This document shows, in pieces, positions 57,601 to 64,000 of a stretch of 64,000 bases of DNA; position 1 is the stretch's first letter; every line of letters begins with the position of its first letter. A model generated the notes under the pieces. The model was not told the DNA's origin and ran no database searches. It saw nothing but the letters and a program-made list of their open reading frames with translations. The DNA is from Penium margaritaceum. Taxonomy: Eukaryota > Streptophyta > Zygnematophyceae > Desmidiales > Peniaceae. Where the stretch lies: NCBI GenBank assembly GCA_023375785.1, contig SZWC01001516.1:77994-141993 (forward strand). Reading direction: 5' to 3'. The translations under genes were made by a program, and so were the position numbers.

Positions 57601-57960
57601 ATGGATATACGGAACCTGATTGAAAGTACATGTCACATGTCCTTTCCATGTGCTCAAAACGTTCACATTGCCTTCCTTGTAAGCTAGAATCAATCGGCCA
57701 TCCCCGTCTCGAACTCCACGTGGCTATGAGTACTAAGTACAGGTATAACATTCCTTTTGATAAGTCATATGCTTGGTACAGCCAGAATTGATAATCCACG
57801 GAAGAACTCCAATTGTGAGAACGTAAACATTGTCAACTCAACATGTTGTTGATTCCTCAAACACAGGACGTTCTGAGTCTTCAAAAGAATCAGGATACGA
57901 TAGGTCAGTTGAGGGAATGATGCTCCTTGAGTGGATCCTTTGGTGGTGAAAAGATTCATT
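54608..57960 (-). pseudogene. F Pol remnant
   Basis: RNase H 54608-55150 with FWICVSSQWWSH-type region, TKHI and a DIFSKLPFADYH end; RT 55680-56260 with MLGVNYNDTFVPMTKYLSI, MELKGAFLNGDLNETFYMKQ and LLYGLKQVP, and an upstream YKDAMSHSYADHWHKAAQDE; integrase near 56700-57200; GAG-pre-integrase 57240-57360 with LWYRWLAHVNCATLQKMATH; protease-side region 57460-57960. Broken. Confidence 0.82.
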
Positions 57961-59118
57961 TGTGGAATGGAGTTGTAATCTATCTTGGGATACTACCCTG
58001 TGGGTTAAAACATCCAAACCTTGAAAAAAAAGCAAAATAAATTACTACAAGGTTTGAGAAAGAAACATAGAATACAGATGTGATTTTTTTTGGTACAGAT
58101 ACTTGTGGTTGTCCTTGAAGTCTACACGTTAATTGTGATCGTCCTTGAGTTTTTCGTGTATGGAAGTTGAGTAGGACATGGCCTTTCTTATTACATGCCC
58201 AGCATATCCGATTATTGGGATAAACATAGGGCCTTGAATTTTGATGAGATGGACCTCGTGGGGGCTGATACGTAGCCTGTGTACCCTGGTTGGTATATTG
58301 GCAATTGTTGTTGTGTCTCTAAAATCTTTTGGTGCGTCTATCTGGTTATCCTTGCATATAGCGCAACCTTACCTCCATTTTATTTCATATAGGCATCTTT
58401 GTCAAGCATGGGAGCTTGAGTGGCATTCTCAATTGTGAGTACATAAGGTTTGGCTGTTACTGCTACCGCTTCCGTGGTTGGGACTGCTGTTGCTTGGACT
58501 GCTATTTGTACCTCTGGAACACCTTGTCCAATGGCATCGAGAGTATCTTTTATGGCTGATCCATTTATTACAATGTCTTCGTCATCGTCTTGTGGATTGT
58601 TGTTGAATGTTTCGAGGCACTCCATTGTATGCTTGACACAAGGAGGTATAGTCTGAAAAAGAACCTCCTCATATATCTTTTAACTAAGTACGGTCGTACA
58701 ACTTGCCAGGTACTTGAGATGACTAGTGTGGTCTTCAAGCTGAGTGTGCTCCTCCATATTCTGATGTGAAATGTTGTAAGTAAATGACCAGGCTCATCAT
58801 CCTTGATTTTATGATAGTACCTATTCAGTGCCTTCCATGAAATCCATGGATATCGATCGTCATTGCCGTACCAAACCAGAAACTTCAATCATTCTTCTAG
58901 TTCCATGACCAGGAGAGAAAAAGCTTGGTCACGTCTTCTTCTGAGGATTACATTGGCATTTACAACATCTGTGGGAGGATCCACAACTACTCCCATGAGT
59001 TCTTAATTCATGAAGACCATTTTCATATTGAAGGCAAAGGCTTCATAATCATCTCCATGGAAGACGGGAATATAGAAGTGGTCATGGTGGTCGTTGCTCG
59101 TGCTTATGGCCATGATAA
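57960..59118 (-). pseudogene. F Gag remnant
   Basis: UBN2-type Gag: IPVFHGDDYEAFAFNMKMVF near the N-terminus (59000-59070), WYGNDDRYPWISWKALN and related capsid sequence 58570-58890, an Ala/Thr/Val-rich segment 58380-58625, and a knuckle-like Cys/His stretch near 58180-58210. Broken. Confidence 0.78.
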
Positions 59119-59858
59119 TATTCGATCTGGAAGAGAGAAGGAGCCTTGGAACAGTGAGCATGTTGGACGGAAAGGGCATCAACAATGGTGAATAATTGTT
59201 AAATCACTCAAAATGATGGAGTACGTATAAAGCTAGAGCTTGGGCAAATCAGCCCTCTCACAAGTCAGAACACTTAGTCATGGAGGCTAAGGCTCACACA
59301 CTAGAGACCACAATCTCACAGAAGAGAGGAAATCAGCCTAGCAATCAGGTTGACCAGTCAGACACGACCTAGAGAGCTATAGAAGGCTCTCATATGTCAC
59401 TCTTAGTGGTCACATAACCCACAAACCCATGGAGAATCAATATGTGTCGATGGCTAGCACACAAGGATCTCACCTAACCTGAAAAGTAAGGAGAGGTACT
59501 TTCATCCTTGTCAGCACACTCTGAAAAGGCAATCCCAAGACCAAGGACCTTTTTGGATATTTCCTCCATCAAGTCTTGAGCCTGGACCTCTTGCCTTTTT
59601 CTTTTCTTAGGCTAAGGCATGGAGCCAACACCCATGGTCACCCAGACATCCACCCAGGCGGTCCATGACCCCGAAAACTTTGAAAATTCATATCTCCCCA
59701 TCAGACCGTTGGATTGGCCTGAAACTTGAATCGTAGAGAAGTTGCTGCCTTATCTTTTGAATAGAGGGCTCGGATTGAAGATCGGAGTAGGCATATGGTA
59801 GCTTTCTGGCTCTGTTCTTGTGGACCTGAAACTGAGCGGGATGGCCCTATGTCCAACA
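59119..59858 (-). repeat. 3' LTR of B9 (740 bp)
   Basis: Worn start TATTCGATCTGG for TGTTGGATCTGG, end GTCCAACA, then ATCTCCCACTTTGTC (polypurine tract in reverse, 59859-59873). Confidence 0.88.
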
Positions 59859-59873
59859 ATCTCCCACTTTGTC

Positions 59874-62810
59874 ACACTCAGAGTGGGCTGAGTCCACATG
59901 CCTTCATAAAGAACTATGGCCTCTCACGGGCACTGGCTTGGTGCAAAAATCAGCGACCTAGTTGCTGGTTGGAGTAAACTCCAGCTTAATAGCAATCTCT
60001 TGCACCATGTGCCTCATGAAGTGATAGGTAACGTCGATGTGTTTGGTGTGAGCGTGGTACGCGGCGTTCTTGGCGAGTGCAATTGCACTTTGGTTGTCGA
60101 CGCGCATGGGAACTAGAATTGCTATTCACCCACTCGTCTCGGCAATGAGACGTTGAAGCCAAACTACTTCCTTGGCTCCAAAACTGAGAGAGACGTACTC
60201 TGCTTTCGTGCTTGAGGTAGCCACAATCACCTACAGCTTGCCATACCAGTTGATGGCCCCGCCATTCATGAGGAACACATGTCCCGAGATGGACTTGCGG
60301 TCCTCACCGTTTGAAGTACAATCTACGTCTGTGTAGCTGATGATGCTGTTGTTATTGCCATTGTAGGTGATTCCAATGTTGATTGTTTCAGCAAGGTACC
60401 GGAAGATCCGCTTTACTGCCTTCTATTGCTCCGGTCAGGAATTTGCCATGTGTTGGCTCACAGTGCTCACAGCCTTTGCTATGTCTGGCCTGGTTGCCAC
60501 CATCAGGTACATGAGACTGCTGATGACATTTTGGTAGTTTTGCCGCTTACCTGCATCTGCTTATCCACTAAAACTCACAAGGTATTGTCGCATCTCCAAC
60601 GGAGTGCCGATCGGTTTGGCCTCTGCTATGCCGAACCGTTGCAAGTCGTCCTTGATGTAGTAACTTTACTACAACAAGAGAGAGCGTGCTTTGAGGTCAC
60701 GCGTGATGTCTCCCCAAGATCAAACATCAGGAAACACTCCTTGATGGCCTCCTTGAACTCCTACTATGTAGACATGCTGTTGGAAAGGAGGAGCATGTCA
60801 TCCACATAGACAATGATCATGAGGATCTCATGCCCATGCTACCAGCGATAAACACAATAGTCACACGTGCTCGGCCTGAACCCCATATATTGCAGCGCCG
60901 CATCCAACTTTTGTTTCCAACCACGCGACGCTTGCTTGAGGTTGTACAAAGACTTCTGCAGCTTATAATCTAGGTGATCCTGGCCATCCATGACGAATCC
61001 CCCCGGCTCCTCCATGTAGATTTCCTCAAAGTCACCATTCAAGAATGTCGTCTTGACATTCATGTGGTGAATCTGGAAGTCCTCGGCGGTTGCATAAGAG
61101 AGGAGCATGCGCATAGAGGCAAGTTTTGCAACAGGGGCCAAGGGTTCTATGTAGTCGATGCCCTCATGCTGCGAGTAGCCCTTGGTGACCAGCCTTGCCT
61201 TACATTTTTCTAGGTTGCCATCTATCCCCACTTCTTCTTGAACACCCATTTGTACTTGATCACTTTGCGTCCAGGTGGACACTTAGTCAACTCCCACACG
61301 TTGTTCAGTTATAACTATATATTGTGTTGCACATGTTGTACCCAATGTGCTGCACCTGGTACATCCATGGCCTCCTTGTATGACATTGCTCATCTGAATC
61401 TGCTACAAATGTGACGTTCATCTCTTTTGGTTTCTACAGTATCCAGAAATAGCTGCGCTCACCAAGCATGAAACACACCTCAAGAGGGTACCTGCAACCT
61501 TGAGCGTTAGCGGGCGGTTGGCATGGTGGTGCTAGCACAGCAACTGCTGCTGGTGGTGCTACATCGCCTTCCTTTGCTTCTGCCAATGAGGCCATTGTAT
61601 CTAATGTATCAGATATGGGAGAGTATAGTGGTTTTCCCACTATCACAGTAGAAGAAGGGTTAGGAGAGACGGGGTCAAGGAGAGTGTCTACTCCTACTTC
61701 TTTGTCAGTTGCTGGTTCCGTCACCTCTTCACAGATGATGTTGATCTCGATGACATTCTTTTGGTTGAAAACAACATCCTTGGAGATGAAGTGGTTTGTA
61801 TCCCTCTAGTAGAGGTGGTACGTCATGCTCGCCACGTCATAGATGATTATCACCATCTGTGCGCTCTTAACGTCCCACTTCTGCTGCTATTCCTTTGACA
61901 CATGCATGTATGCTAAGCTGCCAAGTGCGCGAAGATGAACCATGCTTGGCTTCTTGCCGAACCACGCCTCATACGACGTCATTTGCTCCATCGCCTTAGT
62001 TGGACTGTGGTTCTTGATATGGACTATAGTGTTCACGGCTTCGGCCCAGAATTCCTAGGTCAGCCGAGCCGCGTGCAGCATGGAGCGCGCCGACTCAACA
62101 ATGGTGCGGTTGGCGTATTCTGCTACACCGTTCAACTGCGGCGAGTATGGCGTAGTAAACTATGCCTTGATGCCAGTTGTTGCGAGGTAGTCCTAGAAGT
62201 CCTTGCTCAGGTATTCTATACCACGGTCGCTACGCAGCCCCTTGATATTCTTGCCGGTCTCGTTCTCCACCATTGCCTTTAAGTCCTTGAACCTTTCAAA
62301 GCACTAGTCCTTGGAAGCAAGGAAGTACACAGCAGTGTAACGGCTGAAATCATCAATAACAGTTAGGAAGTACCTAGAGCCTCCAAAGCTCTAGGTCTGC
62401 ATCGGTCTACACAAGTCCATGTGGACCAGCTCCAACACCTCCTTTGCACGTTCTCTTACTCCACGGAATGCCTTGCGGTGCTACATCTCATCCAAACAGC
62501 TGATGCACAACTTCTGCTCAAAGTTAGAGATGGTGGATAGGTCACGTACCATCTACTTTGCTTGAATCAGCTACAAGGCACGCATGCCGATGTAGCTATA
62601 GCCTGCATACCAGATCTCATCCTATGTCGCCTGTACCATTTTTACAAGACGCTGCTCAATCCAAAGCTTGGTCGCTTCTTATAAGTGGTACACGTCGCGC
62701 TCCTTCACTGACCTAGCCAGCTCCTCTCTAGTTTCCTTATCAAGGATGTAGCCATAGTCGTTGTTGAAGACGACGCGCCGTCTTGTGTTCCCTAGATAGG
62801 AGACTAAGAG
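59874..62810 (-). pseudogene. B9 Pol remnant
   Basis: RNase H about 59920-60330; RT about 60340-61300 with KARLVTKGYSQHEGIDYIE, MNVKTTFLNGDFEEIYMEEP and YNLKQASRGW; linker and integrase C-terminus 61434-62000; integrase core 62000-62480; GAG-pre-integrase to 62810. Identified by comparison with B7 and B8. Broken. Confidence 0.83.
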
Positions 62811-63499
62811 TGTCAACCGGCCTGAGGCAAACGGACTAGAAAACAGGACCGACACAATAGCACCTGCCGTCCGCTCCTGGCATTTCAGCTAGGAGAAGAT
62901 ATCACCCTCAGGATCACGGTTCCACACTGAGCAGTTCCTAGGTAATCACTTGCTAGCAACTGTGTCCACTTAACACTTGGTCACTTTCGCGCGAGGTGCT
63001 AGTCAAAGACTAACTCCTGGGGCTTAGACCAACCAATGTCTTCTTTATACTATTCCTTAGTTGGACAACTCTGTGAGGAGCATCTAAGGCCAGATTGTGT
63101 AATTAGAATGAGGAATGAGCCTGGTACATATAGTCCTAGGCCTGGCTTCTAAGGTGTGTGGGCAGTGACACTTTTGGGGTGGTCACTCCAAACCACCTCA
63201 CCAGTCCGCCAATTGGCGCATCCACTGACCGCCAAGTGGCGCACTCTCCTCATGCATGGAGAAATGTCTAAGAAACTTCCCCTGTGGTAGAAGGTCAACA
63301 AACCTCCTGCGCACATCAAGGCTCGATCGCAGGACCTGTTGTCCCTAAGTCCAACATGCTATCCATTGCGCTACACTTCTGGTGTCTCACTTGGACTTGC
63401 ACCATGAACAAGGTTTGGGGGACTTACTCCAAGGGAGCAGTGCATGCCCAACCTGTCCGTCAACCCATAGCAGTGGCCATGGGGCATAGAAGAACAACA
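62811..63499 (-). repeat. 3' LTR of A3 (689 bp)
   Basis: TGTCAACCGG to AGAACAACA, exactly the A1 length. TATAAAGA on the minus strand at 63042-63049. Confidence 0.93.
63308..63376 (-). other. tRNA-Arg-like module inside the A3 LTR
   Basis: The minus strand reads TAGCGCAATGGATAGCATG, then TTGGACTTAGGGACAAC, then GCGATCGAGCC. The first string contains GCGCAATGGATAGC, typical of arginine tRNA D-arms, and fits the A box perfectly. The A1 copy differs at CpG-type positions, so A3 is closer to the ancestral form. No acceptor stem. Confidence 0.55.
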
Positions 63500-63597
63500 A
63501 TCTCTCCCTTGCACCGTAGGCCACCTGCTGTGGTAGTTTTCTTTGGCATGAACCTGTAGCTCTAGGTTGTGTTTGTGAATGTCAGTTTTCTTGGTCT

Positions 63598-64000
63598 TTA
63601 GTTCTCATCTCTTGCATCCACCATGCCGACTCCTCGAGCACCTGCAATATGCAAGTCGCTGTCTAGCGGCTTTGTCAAGAAGTCCGCAAGCATTTTCTTG
63701 GTTGCGACGTGCTCCAGTTCCACGACACCCTTGGCGATAAGGGCACGTGAGTAGTGGTACCGAATATCGATGTGCTTTGTACGCCGGGAGATCATGTCGT
63801 CCTCTGCCATAGCCATGGCACTTTGGTTGTCGATGCGGATGACCGCTGCCTCCTCTTGTGGTGCCTTGATCTCATCAAGCAAACTGCGAAGCCACTGTGT
63901 TTCCTTGCAAACTTCAGAGAGTGCAATGTACTCCGCCTCAGCAGTAGAAAGCGAGACGCAGTCCTGCTTCCTGCTTGCCCATGAGACCGCACCACCGTTG
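63598..64000 (-). CDS. A3 polyprotein C-terminus (RNase H), partial
   Basis: Open from the right edge to a stop at 63598. Contains GGAVSWASRKQDC, STAEAEYIALSE, RIDNQSAMAMAEDDM, SRRTKHIDIRYHYSR and ADFLTKPLDSDLHIAGARG. These are the last conserved blocks of copia RNase H. Nearly identical to the A1 C-terminus. Confidence 0.9.
   Translation of the reverse strand, partial: NGGAVSWASRKQDCVSLSTAEAEYIALSEVCKETQWLRSLLDEIKAPQEEAAVIRIDNQSAMAMAEDDMISRRTKHIDIRYHYSRALIAKGVVELEHVATKKMLADFLTKPLDSDLHIAGARGVGMVDARDEN

Larger units (their letters stand above)
54608..59118 (-). mobile_element. Ty1/copia element F, divergent and old
   Basis: Minus-strand copia of a lineage different from A and B. Gag begins about 59115 (MAISTSNDHHDHFYIPVFHG); Pol follows to about 54608. 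The B9 LTR starts just upstream of its Gag start, so its leader and 5' LTR are beyond B9 and A3. The 3' LTR is not defined. Copia order is kept. Broken, about fifteen breaks, no close copy in the window; probably the oldest copia here. Confidence 0.82.
59119..62810 (-). mobile_element. Ty1/copia element B9, 3' part
   Basis: Minus-strand family B copy: 3' LTR 59119-59858, polypurine tract in reverse, RNase H, RT, integrase and GAG-pre-integrase, up to the insertion of A3 at 62811. Gag and the 5' LTR would lie beyond A3. Inserted immediately upstream of the F Gag start. Broken, about ten breaks. Confidence 0.88.
62811..64000 (-). mobile_element. Ty1/copia element A3, 3' end
   Basis: Minus-strand copy of the A1 family cut by the right edge: 3' LTR 62811-63499, polypurine tract 63500-63515, RNase H end of Pol from 63598. 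Inserted in the protease-side region of B9. The visible frame is whole. Opposite in orientation to A1. Confidence 0.92.

Noticed and set aside
1-64000. An envelope gene or other retrovirus-like extra gene
   Set aside because: Between RNase H and the 3' LTR every element has only a short spacer and the polypurine tract.

Overview
The window is a transposon graveyard from a plant nuclear genome. Almost every base that can be assigned belongs to LTR retrotransposons of the Ty1/copia type. Plant origin is inferred from three things: the UBN2-type Gag with a CCHC knuckle, the PR-IN-RT-RNase H order of Pol, and primer-binding sites matching plant initiator tRNA-Met. The species cannot be told from the sequence. 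I see no intact host gene, no rRNA, no functional tRNA gene and no CRISPR.

Four kinds of element are present. Family A is young copia with 689-bp LTRs, cut by both window edges (1-4035 on + and 62811-64000 on -). A2 (8708-13701, -) is an older relative with 771-bp LTRs. Family B is the main component: nine copies or parts (B1-B9), LTRs of about 735-740 bp running TGTTGGA...TCCAACA, all decayed. Element F (54608-59118, -) is a divergent, old copia. Element G (parts of 8394-28658, +) is an apparently non-coding LTR element with its own LTR of about 620 bp and its own primer-binding site; its copies are arranged in tandem.

Layout, left to right. A1 sits in B1, which sits in an old B-type LTR (X) at the edge of G copy a. 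A2 interrupts G copy a. A chimeric, gag-only B2 bridges G copy a and G copy b. B3 (perfect 5-bp target duplication CCCTT) splits the LTR of G copy b. G continues to 28658, where a nest of alternating orientation begins: B4 (+), B5 (-), B6 (+), B7 (-), B8 (-), each inside the previous one. B8 has a perfect AAAAG target duplication. From 51223 to 54607 lies sequence I cannot assign, with faint coding-like remnants. F follows, then B9 (-), then A3 inside B9.

The most unusual signals are tRNA-like modules with Pol III-type A and B boxes inside the U3 part of the A1/A3 and A2 LTRs, the tandem non-coding G array, and a recombinant B2 whose two flanks match two different insertion sites. Three single N bases mark assembly joins; two of them lie between direct duplicates that look artificial.
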